This document shows, piece by piece, positions 11,041 to 22,440 of a stretch of DNA of 64,000 nucleotides. How positions within the stretch are numbered: position 1 is the first letter of the stretch; each line of letters starts with the position of its first letter. The position numbers and the translations under genes are program-made. Origin of the DNA: Antilocapra americana (Eukaryota > Chordata > Mammalia > Artiodactyla > Antilocapridae); NCBI GenBank assembly GCA_007570785.1, contig ML660777.1, positions 9,819,908-9,883,907 of the forward strand. The letters are read 5' to 3'. Below the pieces are notes generated by a model, which was not told where the DNA came from, searched no databases, and saw nothing but the letters and a program-made list of their open reading frames with translations.

Positions 11041-11552
11041 CCCTTGTGTTATTTTCTCCTCTTTTAAATAGTATGGTGACTGTGTTCCCTTCTATTAGTT
11101 TCTTTAATTTTGGCATTCCTGACTTACCTGTGACGGTCTAGTTACAGACTCCTTTGCTGACCTTACAGAGCAGCCTTTCACCCACTCTGTCACAATAACA
11201 GTTTTCTAAATAGATGTGTTGAAGACAAGCAGCTTACTGATGGCAAAGGCAAAAGAGGAACAGCATTCACCCTGGAAACAGGCTCTTCTGGGTCACTTTG
11301 CTTCTGCTTACAAAGGCAAAATTCATTCAGGTTTCAAGGAATTGAAGGAAAAGAAAAAAACAACCCCTCCCCGCAAACAAATCGAAAACCCCAAGGGTCC
11401 GAGGCTGCAGCCTTTCCTTGATATGAGCTGAAGGCCCTAGAAACAGTTGAATAACTTACAGCGTCAGAAACCCACCTGCCTTAAGAAAAATAAGTGTATT
11501 TTAAAACTGTGAACCTTGTATTATGGTTTTGACATGGACTTTTTTCCTCTTG
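11041..11552. other. Unassigned sequence
   Basis: No gene or repeat recognised. The frame at 11216-11431 is lysine-rich, has no known domain and lies in A-rich DNA. Confidence 0.5.
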
Positions 11553-11563
11553 AGAGGCTGTGA

Positions 11564-11772
11564 AAGTGAAGTCTCTCAGTTGTGTCCGACTCTTTGCAGC
11601 CCCATGGACTGTAGCCTACCAGGCTCCTCCATCCATGGGATTTTTCAGGCAAGAGTACTGGAGTGGGTTGCCATTTATTTCTCCAGGGGATCTTCACAAT
11701 CCAGGGATCGAACACTGGTCTCCCGCATTGCAGGCAGACGCTTTACCATCTGAGCCACCAGGGAAGCCCTGT
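11564..11772 (-). mobile_element. Bov-tA SINE, full length
   Basis: Complete head-to-tail copy on the minus strand; the head reads as gagccaccagggaagccc at 11751-11768. Flanked by agaggctgtga (11553-11563) and agagactgtga (11773-11783), a target duplication with one mismatch. Confidence 0.95.
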
Positions 11773-11910
11773 AGAGACTGTGAGACTGTAGACTTTTGTT
11801 ATCCTTAACAGCTGAATCTGCTGAGATGCATTAAATAAAAATAAAACATGAAGTAAATTTCAGCTATTTCCATCAACAGAATTGTAGTTGACTTCTATTA
11901 GATGTTAAGT

Positions 11911-11983
11911 GAAGAAGAGGGGAAAAAGAGAAAAGGAGAAAGGAGAGAGAGAGAAGGTGGGCAGGAAGGGAGAGAGAACGAGG
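11911..11983. repeat. Homopurine tract
   Basis: 47 uninterrupted purines at 11911-11957, extended to about 11983 with three pyrimidine interruptions. GA-rich mirror-like DNA of this kind can form triplexes; no biological role can be read from it. Confidence 0.9.
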
Positions 11984-14900
11984 TAAAACAAAAATAAAAA
12001 TGGAAAAGGCGCAAATCTGCTTGATCAAAGAGGAGAATCAGAAGAGAGCTGCTTCTGTGGGATGTTCTACCCACTGTGGATCATGTAACTCTGTGATTAT
12101 CCTGCACGTGGCAAGAAGCCACCCTGAAATTGGTCTGCCAATTTGAAGAACCATTTTCCTGCTTATTTTTAAACTCCTAAGGACAGGGAAAAAGACTGAA
12201 GGAGCCTAAATGCTGCGGTTTCCTCAAACCATTATTGTTGTAAATCCTATGGGTCCTGAAATAACTTGCTATTCCTGAATTTTCAAACTGCCTGGCTGCT
12301 CTGAAGACTTGGCAGTTGAAAGGGAAATGATTAGCTCTTTCCTTTAAGTGTTGTCCGCAGGTTTAAGTGGGTCACAAGTTGGAGAATGTGGTGATTTCAG
12401 AAATAAACTTCTCTTTTTAAATGGAAATTCTCTAGTTCTTTATACAGAGCTCTGAGTTTTTAAAATACTTTATAAATCAAAATATTTTAAATGTATAAGT
12501 CTTAAGTAACTTAAATATTAGATTAATTATCTATGCAGAGATTTTCAGGCGCCTGAGCATTTTAACTTGGTGTCTACCTTTTAATGTTTATTATTTTGCT
12601 TGATGATTAAAGTAATTAAGTAATTATAGTCCAGTTACTGTCTCTAGGTATGGGCTTATGTTTTAATAACAAGTAAATTGTGGCTGAACTTGTGTTCCTC
12701 CTGGTTGGCTGGTACGTGATCTTGAATTCTGTTGATTTGTAGCCTGACTTCTCTTTAGAATGATTTAGGGCAGTGATTTTGTGGGTAGGAGATCTTATGT
12801 TGCACCTGTTTCTATAATTGAAGGTTGACTAATGTTTTAACTTCCTCACATTATTCAGATGCTTAGGAGAAAATGATACAAATGACCTCTTTATTTTAGG
12901 TTAGTCAGATTTTTGCGGGAGGGGTTGCCATTGAAATGTATGTTTGGAGTCAGTCCCTTCACAATCACACTGATGAAATACACAGCATGAAAGGATGTGA
13001 GGTTATTTTGACGCTCCAGAATATACACCCGTATTTGGTGCACTGACAATGGTAAATCTTGAAGAGGATAAAATTTTACACCCTAGTGGTTTTATTTTGC
13101 TTCTATAATACATCCATTATAGATGCACCAAGAAAGGGGATCTGGGGTCATTATTATGACATCTTTTGATGTCCTCCCTCCAGCTGGACACACTGACTTC
13201 AGCATTCTTGTATGGATACGTCCAGAAAAAATTTTTTTTTTCCTTTTCTACTTCCATCATCCTTCAAATATTTAATTTAGGCTGGATGAGAGAAGGAAAA
13301 ACTGCCTTCTGAGTTTGTTCTGACAAACTTGCCTTGAAAGAGAATAGCATCTATGTTTGAAAATGAAGCCTCTTTGGACTATTAGTCTTTAAAGAAATGA
13401 TGATTTATAAAAATTCTACCATAAGTTTTAATAACTATGGTAATAACTATTATTTAATGATAAGTTTTAGTACAGTTGTGTGTGGGGCAGTAGTATCTAT
13501 TTAGTTCTAAGGAATATGTTAAATATTTTTATGACTTTTCATAGGAATCATTGTGTTATTAGAGAGAGAGCTCATGCAGATTTTATACACTCTCCTCTAT
13601 TTGCTTTTGAATGAAATAGTAGAGTGATGGCAGTTCTGGTTTAAGCTATAAGCACTGATCCTCTTGTGCTTCAGGTACTTCACAGGACGTTGGAAGTTAG
13701 GTCTGCATGAGCAAGTCTTTATTTTGACAAGTAACTCATTTTAGATGGGCAGACAGAATTGTGACACTATCATAGCTACCTAAATAAAGCTGGGGGAGAG
13801 AAGAGTGGTCAAGGGTGGCTTCAGAGAAGTAAAAAGGAAAAAACAAAACAAAACACCAAAACGAACAAGCTGTGAAGTTAGGGCTGGATTCCAGACAGTG
13901 ATAGGCTGATCCAGGACAGTGCAGATAGGAGACCATATGGATTATGGAACAAAGCCTACTGATGGGGTGGCTTAAAGGGAAATGGCCAGAAAATTTGCAG
14001 AAGAGAATTGAGTTCAAGTCCAAATTTATTGCTGGATGAGGAGTTTGGGGTTTATTCTTGAGTTTCTTACATAAGTAGAAACATGTGTTTTGTTTTTTTT
14101 TTCCTCTCCCCTTAGGGAGAGAATGGAGCAATTGGGGCTCTTTTGGAAAGACGTAGTAGGTATGACAACGGTTTAAGAAGTCTGACTTAGAAAAAAATAA
14201 ACTACTATAAAGTTATAAAGAAATATTGTCACTTGAAGAAATATCTTGGCCACTGGCATAACCTTTTGAAGCTGCTTCTGGCTGGATGAATAGAGCAAAG
14301 TTTCACATTGAAGGCTCCTTCCTACTGTCTTTGCCTAGGAAGTATCCTGTGCTCCTACGTGGGGTGGACTGAAGCCCAGTGGACAGCAATGGAGTCAAAG
14401 AATCTTTGCACATCTAAGAGGAACAGGAGAGGCTGTAGGATGATCTAAGAGCTCAGGTCAACGTGGACACTTATCCTACATTCCCTAGGGACATAGAACC
14501 ACAGGGGCCCAAGGGTTGTTAAAGAAGAAAAAAAGAAAGAAATCATTGAGTGTTAGAAGAGCTAGGGTTTCATGAATGAGATTAGAGACAGATTTCATGA
14601 TAAAGAGACAAATGATGGCTTCCTTCTTGGTTGTGATGTCAAGAAGTCTAGATTTGGCTCCGAAGAAAAAAAAATTGAAATAACTCTAAAAACTGCCTCA
14701 GGAGAGTATAGTTTAAACTGGCCAATTAAAGCAGAATTTCCATGACTCCAGGAGGAAATACAGTGACTCAAAGAGGCTACCTACAGTCAGAAGCCATTCA
14801 AGAGCCCCCAGTGCAGTATTTGCAGGACATCCTGGAGCTTCATGGTTGGTTTGTGTTCAGCACAAAGTTACCTGTCTTTAAAGAGCCAGGATTCAAAGGT

Positions 14901-15117
14901 CTCCTGGAAGAAAAGTGACTGCAGGAAAGGATAAAGGTTGTCCTTGGGATCAGGTTGGTCAGCCCTGGCTGCAGAGTGCAGAAAAACCAAACAGGATACC
15001 AGGGTAGATGAGGTTAGGAAGAGGAAGTGTCCATAACAAAGTCCTGTGTGCCAACTTTCCCAATGATGAGCAATGCTGCCTGCAGAGGTGGCCAGACTAG
15101 GGCACTGTGACCAGTGC
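11984..15117. other. Unassigned sequence, about 3.1 kb
   Basis: No gene or firm repeat call. The 131-residue minus-strand frame at 13736-14131 starts with a lysine run, is serine/phenylalanine-rich and matches no domain I know; it lies opposite A-rich DNA and is probably chance. 12530-12640 carries several TAAT-type motifs. Confidence 0.5.
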
Positions 15118-15295
15118 ATGCTGAGTCACTCTCTGGACTGTAGCCTGCCAGGCTTCTCTGTCCATGGGATCCTCTAAGCAAGAATACTGCAATGGGTTGC
15201 CATGCCCTCCTCCAAGGGATCTTCCTGACCCAAGGGTTGAAGATTTACATCTCCTGCATTGGCAGGGAAGTTCTTTACCACAAGGACCACCAGTA
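15118..15295 (-). mobile_element. Bov-tA SINE, diverged
   Basis: The Bov-A body 'agaatactgcaatgggttgcc' and a decayed head are present on the minus strand; the 3' end is shortened (starts at tgctgagtcactctctgg). One of the older copies by divergence. Confidence 0.85.
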
Positions 15296-15300
15296 CTAGC

Positions 15301-15320
15301 TTTAAACTAGCCAGTTTAAA
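15301..15320. repeat. Short inverted repeat
   Basis: TTTAAACT at 15301-15308 and AGTTTAAA at 15313-15320 are exact reverse complements around a 4-base spacer. Possibly chance. Confidence 0.7.
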
Positions 15321-15649
15321 GGTACCATGTTAACATTTTTTTTTTTCTTCTTTCTTTTGGGTCTGTGGAGTGATAAATATGCAGAAAGACCCAGACCGAA
15401 TCTCTTTCTTTTGAGAAATTCTGAATGTTAGTTAGAACTGAAGTATCCTAGCACAGTGGGTAGGGAATGACTAATACTTGGGTAAGATGTTCAGATGGTG
15501 TCAGTCCACTGTGGCCACCAGCGTGGCTTCTTCTGTGGACATTATTGTACAAACAGTTTCACAAGGTTTCAACATCTTCAGTCTCTGGCAGTGTAGTGGA
15601 AGTAGGAGCACCTGTGATTGGGGATATGTGTTTGAGCTCCTCTGACTTT

Positions 15650-15985
15650 TATAAAATATATTTTAATTTATTTGTTTTTAGCTGGAGGATAATTGCTTTC
15701 CAGTATTGTGTTGGTCTCTGCTATACATAAGCATGAATCAGCCACAGGTACACATATGTCCCCTCCCTCTTCAACCTCCCTCCCACCTCCCACCCCATCC
15801 CATCCGCTAGTTTGTCACAGAGCATCTGATTTGAGCTCGCTGCACCTCACAGTGAATCTCCATTGGCCATCCATTCCACATTTGATCATATATGTGTTTC
15901 CATGCTATTCTGCCCACCCTCTCCTACCCCCACAACGTCCACAAGTCTGTTTTCTATGTCTGTGTCTCCATTGCTGCCAAAGATA
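15650..15985 (-). mobile_element. Artiodactyl L1 3' end
   Basis: Plus strand shows the reverse complement of a ruminant L1 3' UTR: 'gctggaggataattgctttcc' near the poly(A) end, 'catgaatcagccacagg', the GA-rich tract as cctccctcccacctccc, and 'aagtctgttttctatgtc' at the far end. Strongly 5'-truncated. Confidence 0.8.
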
Positions 15986-16600
15986 CAGGTATGAAAACAG
16001 ACTGCCTGATTGAATACCTTTTTAGCTGATGTGAAACAAATCCTCAAATGGGTATGTAAAATGGTTTTTCCATCTTTGGCTTTTTGAGTAAAAGTCAAAA
16101 TCAGGATGCATTAAAAAAAAAAAGAAAGCAAAACAAAACTATGGTTTGCCTGTTTTTCCTGTATAATTTTGTTTTCCATTTTGCCAGGAACAAAGTAGAA
16201 TTTTGAGCCCATCTAGACTCACTTGTTATATGTATTATGCAAATTAATTACTAATTTATCCACATCCCTGCTATTTTATTGAAACCAAACAAATTTTTTT
16301 AGCAGGCAAATGAAATAGCATGGGAGTGGTTTGGAAGACATGAGCATCTAAACATTTTTGGCTGTACTTGTGGCTACCACTCCCTCTGTCTGAGACAATA
16401 ATATTAAACTTTAACATGATGCAGAATGTTGTAATCCTACAAGGGAATGGAGAGATTGGGGCTCTAAAGTCATGATTGGCAAAGGCAAGACATTTGCTCT
16501 GTCCATAGGACTGTAAATTCTTCAAATAAGCATCATCCCTGGCCCACTCCATTCACTCAGTCTTCCTAGGGATTAAGTTTTGAATTTCACGAGCAATGAT
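15986..16600. other. Unassigned sequence with an A-rich run
   Basis: An A-rich run at 16110-16140 may be an old tail but has no recognisable body. Nothing else identified. Confidence 0.5.
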
Positions 16601-16601
16601 C

Positions 16602-16962
16602 TGTTGTTGTTCAGTTGCTAAGTCATGTCTGAGTCTGCAAACCCATAGACTGCAGCACGCCAGGCTTCCCTGTCCTTCTCCATTTCCTAGAGTTTGCTCA
16701 AATTCATGTCCATTGAGTTGGTAATGCCATCCAACCATCTTATCCTCTGTCATCCCCTTCTCCTCTTGCCCTCAATCTTTCCCAGCATAGGAGCTTTTCC
16801 AACGAGTCAGCTCATTGCATCAGGTGGCCAGAGTATTGGAGCTTCAGCTGTAGCATCAGTGCCTCCAATGAGTATTCAGGGTTGATTTCCTTTAGGATTA
16901 ACTGGTTTGATCTCCTTGTAGTCCAAGAGACTCTCAAGAGTCTTCTCCAGCACTTGTGATCA
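16602..16962 (-). mobile_element. BovB LINE 3' end
   Basis: The 3' terminal 0.36 kb of BovB on the minus strand, from 'gttcagttgctaagtcatgtc' to 'ctctcaagagtcttctcc'. Strongly 5'-truncated and diverged. Confidence 0.9.
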
Positions 16963-16977
16963 GTGGTGGTAGGTAAT

Positions 16978-17078
16978 AATTTTTTTTTCTTCTAATTTTA
17001 TTGAGATATAACTGGCATATAGCACCGGTGTACTTGACATACATTGTGAAATGATTAGCACAATAAGCTTAGTGAACA
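16978..17078 (-). mobile_element. Old L1 3' end, left piece
   Basis: A T-run at 16981-16989 (the poly(A) tail on the minus strand), then 'attttattgagatataactgg' and 'tgtgaaatgattagcacaat', an L1M-type 3' UTR in reverse. It stops at gtgaacatt where a BovB is inserted and resumes at about 18428. Confidence 0.7.
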
Positions 17079-18421
17079 TTGGTTGTTCAGTTGCTCAGTC
17101 ATGTCTGACTCTTCACAACCCCATGGACTGCAGCATGCCAGGCTTCCCTGTCCTTCACCATCTTCCTGGAGCTTGCTCAAGCTCATGTCCATTGAGTTGG
17201 TGATGCCATCCAATCATCTTGTCCTCTGTTGTCCCTTTCTCCTCCTGTCTTCAGTCTTTCCCAGCATCAGGGTCTTTTCCAATGAATCAGCTCTTCGCAT
17301 CAGGTGGTCAAAGTATTGGAGCTTCAGCATCAGTCCTTTCAATGAATATTCAGGACTGATCTCCTTTAGGATTGACTGGCTTAATCTCCTTGCAGTCCAA
17401 GGAACTCTCAAGAGTCTTCTGCAACACCACAGTTCAAAAGCATCAATTCTTTGGCACGTAGCCTTCTTTATGGCCCAACTCTCACATGACTACCGGAAAA
17501 ATCATAGCTTAGACTATACAGAACTTTGTTGATAAAATAACGTTGCTGCTTTTTAATATGTTGTCTAGGTTGGTCATAGCTTTTCTTCCAAGGACCAAGC
17601 ATCTTTTAATTTCATGGCTGCAGTCACCATCTGCCGTGATTTGGGAGCCCAAGAAAATAAAGTCTGTCACCGTTTCAATTGTTTCCTCATCTATTAGCCA
17701 TGAAGTGATGGGACTGGATGCCATGATCTTCATTTTTTCAATGTTGAGTTTTAGCTAGCTTTTTCACTCACCTCTTTCACCTTCATCAAGAGGCTTTTTA
17801 GTTCCTCTTTGCTTTCTGCCATAAGGGTGGTGTCATCTGCATATCTGTTGTTATTGATATTTTGCCTAGCAATTTTGGTTCCAGCTTGTGCTTCATCCAG
17901 TCCAGCATTTCACATGATGTAGTCTGCATATAAGTTAAATAAGCCAGGGTTACAATATACAGCCTTGACATACTCCTTTCCTATTTTGGAATCAGTCTGT
18001 TGTTCCATGTCTGGTTCTAACTTGACACTGTTAAATCTGTTGCTTCTTGACCCGCATACAGATTTCTCAGGAGGCAGGTGAGTTGGTCTGGTATTCCCAT
18101 CTCTTTAAGAATTTTCCACAGTTTGTTATGATCCACACAGCCAAAGGCTTTAATCTAGTCAATGAAGCAAAAGTAGATGTTTTTATGGAATTCTCTGGCT
18201 TTTTCTGTGATCCAGTGGATGTTGGCAATTTGATTTCTGGTTCCTCTGCCTTTTCTAAATCTAGCTTGAACATCTGGAAGTTCTTGGTTCATGTGTTGTT
18301 GAAGCCTAGCTTGGAGAATTTTGAGCATTACTTTGCTAGTGTGTGAAATGAGTGCACTTTTGCAGTAGTGTGAGCTTTCTTTGACATTGCCTTTCTTTAG
18401 GATTGGAATGAAAATCATCTC
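17079..18421 (-). mobile_element. BovB LINE, 1.34-kb 3' part
   Basis: 5'-truncated BovB from the RT fingers (18421) to the 3' end (17079). It sits inside an old L1: the L1 reads up to gtgaacatt on the left and picks up at catctcacatag on the right. Confidence 0.95.
17214..18418 (-). pseudogene. BovB reverse transcriptase, broken
   Basis: RT coding sequence in several frames. The N-terminal piece (18155-18418) contains KGRGTRNQIANIHW. The active-site motif RYADDTTLMAES is legible, with YADD encoded at 17832-17843. Further on come KIMASSPITSWLIDEETIET (about 17675-17733), ITADGDCSHEIKR and, near 17400, RVPWTARR. In a live BovB this enzyme copies LINE RNA, and probably Bov-tA RNA, into DNA. Stops and frameshifts separate the pieces; there is no endonuclease domain or start. 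Confidence 0.85.
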
Positions 18422-18427
18422 ACATAG

Positions 18428-18513
18428 AAGGAAATAGAAAAAAATTGTTTTTTTTCTTGTGATGAGAACTCTTAGGATTTACTCTCAATAACTTTCGTAT
18501 TCAAATACAAGTG
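18428..18513 (-). mobile_element. Old L1 3' end, right piece
   Basis: 'cttgtgatgagaactcttagg' and 'actctcaataactttcg' continue the L1M 3' UTR interrupted at 17078. Confidence 0.65.
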
Positions 18514-18548
18514 TTTTTTTTTTTTAATTTATTTTTTATTGAAACATA
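18514..18548 (-). mobile_element. L1 3' terminus, split by SINE
   Basis: Poly(T) followed by aatttattttttattgaaac, the 3' terminus of an L1 on the minus strand; it continues at 18747 after a Bov-tA. Confidence 0.75.
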
Positions 18549-18746
18549 GTGACTCAGCAGGTAAAGAATCCACTTGCAATGCAGGAGACACAGGAGATGC
18601 GGGTTCGATCCCTGGGTTGGGAAGATCCCTTGGAGGAAGCAATGGCAACCCACTCCAGTATTCTTGCCTGGAAAATCCCATGGACAAATGAGTCTGACAG
18701 GTTACAGTACAAATGGTCAGACACGACTGAGCAACTAAGCACAGCA
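18549..18746 (+). mobile_element. Bov-tA SINE inside L1
   Basis: Head 'gactcagcaggtaaagaatc' followed by the full A unit, ending cgactgagcaactaagcac. It is younger than the L1 it interrupts. Confidence 0.95.
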
Positions 18747-19330
18747 CCTATTTGAATTACACTATTGTGTTAATTACTGTTGTACAGCAAAATGACTCAG
18801 TATGTATATATACATTCTTGTTCAAATGCTTTCCAATTACAGTTTATCATAGGATATTGAATACAGTTCTCTGTGCTAGTAGGACCTTGTTGTTTATCCT
18901 CTCTTTATATACCAGTTTGCGTCTCATACTGCGTGTTAACTATCTCTCTCAATTTGTACATTACATCCCTAGTGCTTGTTTATCTTATAATTGGAAGTCT
19001 CTGTACCTTTCAACCACCTTCATCCAACTCAGCCTCCTTCTCACCCCAGGTAACTAGAAATCTGATCACTTTTTCTGAGTTTGTTTTTGAAGTATAATTG
19101 ACCTAGAACTCTGTTAGTTCCTGGTGCACAACAAGGTGATTTGATATTTCTGTGCATTTCAAAATGATTGCCCTGCTAAGTCTAGTTACTGTCACTGTAC
19201 AAAGATATTATATAATCATTAGCTATATCCCCACACTGTATGTATCATACCTGTGACTCATTTCGTGAGCGAAAATTTGTACCTCAGTCTCTCTCACCTT
19301 TTTGTCTCCTCCCTCCACCCCATCCCCAGA
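18747..19330 (-). mobile_element. L1 3' UTR, continuation
   Basis: Reverse-complement L1 landmarks: 'gtacagcaaaatgactcag', 'ggatattgaatacagttctc', 'aggaccttgttgtttatcc', 'gtaactagaaatctgatcac' and 'gtgcacaacaaggtgattt'. No ORF2 sequence is retained. Confidence 0.75.
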
Positions 19331-19756
19331 TAATAATTTTAATGAATTGTATTTATTAATTTTTCTTAGTTGGAACAGGATGCCTTTTCATATTTTATTT
19401 GTCAAACGTATTCACAGTTGTTTGGTGAAAGCAAGGGATTTCGTTTTAAAAATGGTAATCTTATTCAGTTTTAATAAAGGCCTGTTCCGTTTCCACTGCT
19501 TGTGTTTAATGCTGTGAGCTTTTCAGGCAGTGATGTCTGTCATTCGCCAGTCTTAAGGTGGCGTTTGTGCTGTTTAGCTGTGTTATATCGTGGAAAGGTT
19601 TTTCTTTTTGGTAGTATACTTTTGCAGTGTAATAATTTAGCCACAGTACATGCAATGATTTGGGAAAAACAAGTTTTAAGCCCTTGAGATCACAAATTGA
19701 AGTCAGTTTAAAAAGAAAAAAATTATGCCCCTTCTCTCACAGTCACTACCTTGCTA
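19331..19756. other. Unassigned sequence
   Basis: No gene or repeat recognised; short frames at 19302-19517 and 19502-19687 have no recognisable domain. Confidence 0.5.
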
Positions 19757-19841
19757 AATGTAGTAGTTTCCTTGAACTGTTGTACGAAAGGACCACGAAT
19801 GGGGTTGCTTAGCAAAAATTTATTCTTTCGTGGTTCAGGTG
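19757..19841 (+). repeat. MaLR LTR (MLT1-like), 5' piece
   Basis: 'gtagtagtttccttgaactg' and 'aaaaatttattctttcg' are decayed forms of the MLT1 LTR start. It is interrupted by a SINE and continues at 19968. These are LTRs of an old, non-coding endogenous retrovirus-like family. Confidence 0.65.
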
Positions 19842-19967
19842 CCTGTAGGGCCCACTCCAGTATTCCTGCCTGGTGAATCCCGTGGACAGAGGAGCCTGGT
19901 GGGCTACAGTCCAGGGGGTCACAAAGAGCCAGACCCAGTTGCGTGACTGAGCAGGCACACACGCAGG
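19842..19967 (+). mobile_element. Bov-A SINE, 5'-truncated
   Basis: Starts at cccactccagtattcctgcc and ends gcgtgactgagcaggcacac. It lies within the MaLR LTR, whose sequence resumes with gaccatgttccctgcc. Confidence 0.85.
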
Positions 19968-20282
19968 ACCATGTTCCCTGCCAAGGCTCTGGGAGAGAAT
20001 CCTTCCTTGCCTCTTCCAGCTTCTGATGGCTCTAAGCATTCATTGCCTGGTGGCTTCATAACTCTAATCCTTGCCTGTTTTCACATAGCCTTCTTTGTGT
20101 CTCTTATTATCCTTATTAATATGCTGTTGTTATACTTAACACCACCCTAATCCAGTGTCATCTCATCTTGACCCTTATCTCAAGTATGTCTACAAAGACC
20201 CTATTTCCAAACAAGGTCACATCCTGAGGTTCTGATAGGTAGGAACTGGAGGGAAGAGAACACTGTTTAACCCATTATATTA
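19968..20282 (+). repeat. MaLR LTR (MLT1-like), 3' piece
   Basis: 'gagaatccttccttgcctct' plus 'ccagcttctgatggc', then 'caaagaccctatttccaaac' and 'aaggtcacatcctgagg', the standard MLT1 3' half. Non-coding. Confidence 0.8.
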
Positions 20283-20999
20283 CAGATGATTTAACCTGGG
20301 TAGCAAGAGTAACTTAGTTAAATGGTAATAGGCAAGAGGCTATCATTGATCATTATTAATTTTGCATCTTCTTCTATTATATAATTTATCCCATTGTGTT
20401 ATAGTTATTTGTTATATTTACTCACCTCTTGCATTAAGTCATAAGAAAGCAAAGATTGTCTTTTTCTTGACAAAGAAAAATGAGCATTTTTTGTTAAATG
20501 CTCATTTATGTTAATATCCATTTCTGTATATGTCACAGCAAAAAAAATCAGTGGAATAGGTTAGGATAGAATCTTAGAGTTAATTTAGTCCCTACTTTCA
20601 GTCTGCACTTTTATAGGTCATGAGCTAATATACAAACCAACTAGATAAGGCTATAGACGTGACTGCAGTCATGTTCTCTTTAGTTTCCAATTCATTGTTC
20701 TTTCTATGTTGTCAGGTTGTCTCTGTATTAAAAGGTTTAAATGTGAGTATCCTTTGAATGCTGTTAAAAGCATGCAGTCACTCTAAACCCTGGGTACTCA
20801 CCTATGTTCAGAAGCCTTGACTCTTCAAGGTGTAAAGTTTCTCTGTGTGTGCAATTTAAAAAGTTCAGTCTAACACACAAGAATACTTTCAGGAATATAT
20901 TTGCAATTCATACATTGCATGAAAGACCACTCAAGATAGGAAAAGATAAAGGATGACTCCAACACTCTGGGGGGAGGGTCAGGTGGTTGAGATGGTCAA
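20283..20999. other. Unassigned sequence
   Basis: Nothing recognised except the inverted repeat at 20478-20507. Confidence 0.5.
20478..20507. repeat. Inverted repeat, 12-bp arms
   Basis: AAATGAGCATTT at 20478-20489 and AAATGCTCATTT at 20496-20507 are exact reverse complements with a 6-base loop. Not part of a recognised element. Confidence 0.95.
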
Positions 21000-21135
21000 G
21001 GCTGAGTCAGGTGGTTTGACTTTGATCTTGACGTTGCTGCTACTTAGTTGGACAAATCATCCCATCTCTGAACCATTCTTCCCCATCAGATGAGCTACTA
21101 GGTTCCTTCTAGCTCTGTTCTAGGAGTATCAGTGT
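21000..21135 (+). repeat. MIR-class SINE fragment
   Basis: 'gacaaatcatcccatctctg', 'ccccatcagatgagctac' and 'ttccttctagctctgttc' follow the MIR/MIR3 order. Ancient. Confidence 0.6.
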
Positions 21136-21869
21136 TTGTCATTCCATGTGTAGGCTTCTTTTCATTCCTACTAGCTTCTGGCTAGGGACCACTTCTGTTT
21201 CTCGGTGGTCATAGCAACTGATATTACTACAGTGACTTCATTATGGTAGGGAGCTTGTTAACCAGGCCCTGCTTTTGATACTAGATGAGGAGCAAAACCC
21301 AGCTAGGCTATGCTGAGCCCAGTGTTGAACGCCAGAAGACGCAGAGCATCCACAGTCTGTAGCCGCAGCTGCAGCAAGCACCCTAGGACACAGACAGACA
21401 GATAGATTGGTTCTGAGTCAGTTTCCTGTATCCTGTAGAGTCAAGAGGAAGACCTGAACACAGCAACGGGTTTGTGAACAATGGTCACTTCCTGTGACCA
21501 GGAGACTGGAGAGAGTCTCTGAGGACCAGGGGACACTCCTGGTTCAGCCGGCACTTTCAGGCAGGGGCACTCCTGGGGCCTCATCTGCAGACTGTTCCTC
21601 TTCAGATCTGCAAGAAAACTTCAAAACAATCTGTCACTTTTTAATCTGTGTTAAAGAGTTTACAGTAAAGTAAGCCTTGAACTTGCCGGAGTGAAGTTTA
21701 GCTTTCTAGTGGAGGGTGAGCTACTTAATGATATGCTAATGACTGCAACAGAGTTAGAAGTTCACATACTCTGATGCCAACCAGTGTGAGAATCTTTATT
21801 TCCTCATCTGAAAAATGACAGTGCCTTCGAAGTGTAACGCCCTCCACATTTTTTATCCTAACACAAAAG
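21136..21869. other. Unassigned sequence
   Basis: Moderately GC-rich at 21300-21600. A short MIR-like string (tttcctcatctgaaaaatg at about 21800) is too small to call. Confidence 0.5.
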
Positions 21870-21880
21870 CATGTTAATAG

Positions 21881-22097
21881 TGTGTGTGTACGTTAGTCAC
21901 TTCAGTCATGTCCGACTCTTTGTGACCCCATGAGCTGTAGCCGTCCCCCAGGCTCTTCTGCCCATGGGATTCTCCAGACAAGAATTCTAGTGTGGGTTGC
22001 CATTTCATTCTTCAGGGGATCTTTCCAACCCGGGGATCGAACCCAGGTCGCCTGCATTGCAGGGAGATTCTTTACTGTCTGAGCCATCAGGGAAGCC
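21881..22097 (-). mobile_element. Bov-tA SINE, full length
   Basis: Complete copy with head gagccatcagggaagccc at the right. Flanked by catgttaatag (21870-21880) and catattaatag (22098-22108), a target duplication with one mismatch. Confidence 0.95.
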
Positions 22098-22100
22098 CAT

Positions 22101-22143
22101 ATTAATAGTAGTAGTATTTATAGTAGTAGTAATAATAATAATA
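22101..22143. repeat. Imperfect TAG/TAA trinucleotide repeat
   Basis: Runs of agtagt and aataat units begin inside the SINE's right target duplication; the array may have grown from that AT-rich site. Confidence 0.85.
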
Positions 22144-22440
22144 GTCAACGTTTCCATGGTACTTTACGATTTGTCTGGCTCTGTTTTGAACACTTCATGC
22201 ACATCCACCCATTTGTGTAGACTCAGCTGTATGTACAATTTCATATCGCAATGTTTAGTGCCAGATCTGTAGTAGTATATGAGTTGTTCCACATGAGAGT
22301 GTGACTAACAAAACAATAGTGATGACAGAGCATAGTCGTGATAATTAATAGCAAACAGTGAAACCGAATCGAGGGATTTCTTTTTTGTGTTGTCGATCAC
22401 GTGAGGTGCTCCATCTGCTACAATGGAAAATGCTGAGAGA

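Noticed and set aside
11523..11808. Overlapping frames with repeated RLFAAPWTVAYQAP-like peptides, also seen at many other sites
   Set aside because: They are translations of Bov-tA SINEs, which are non-coding.
13736..14131. 131-residue minus-strand frame as a novel gene
   Set aside because: Low-complexity composition, no domain, no codon or splice evidence.
17083..17532. 149-residue plus-strand frame
   Set aside because: It is the antisense of BovB, whose coding strand is minus here.
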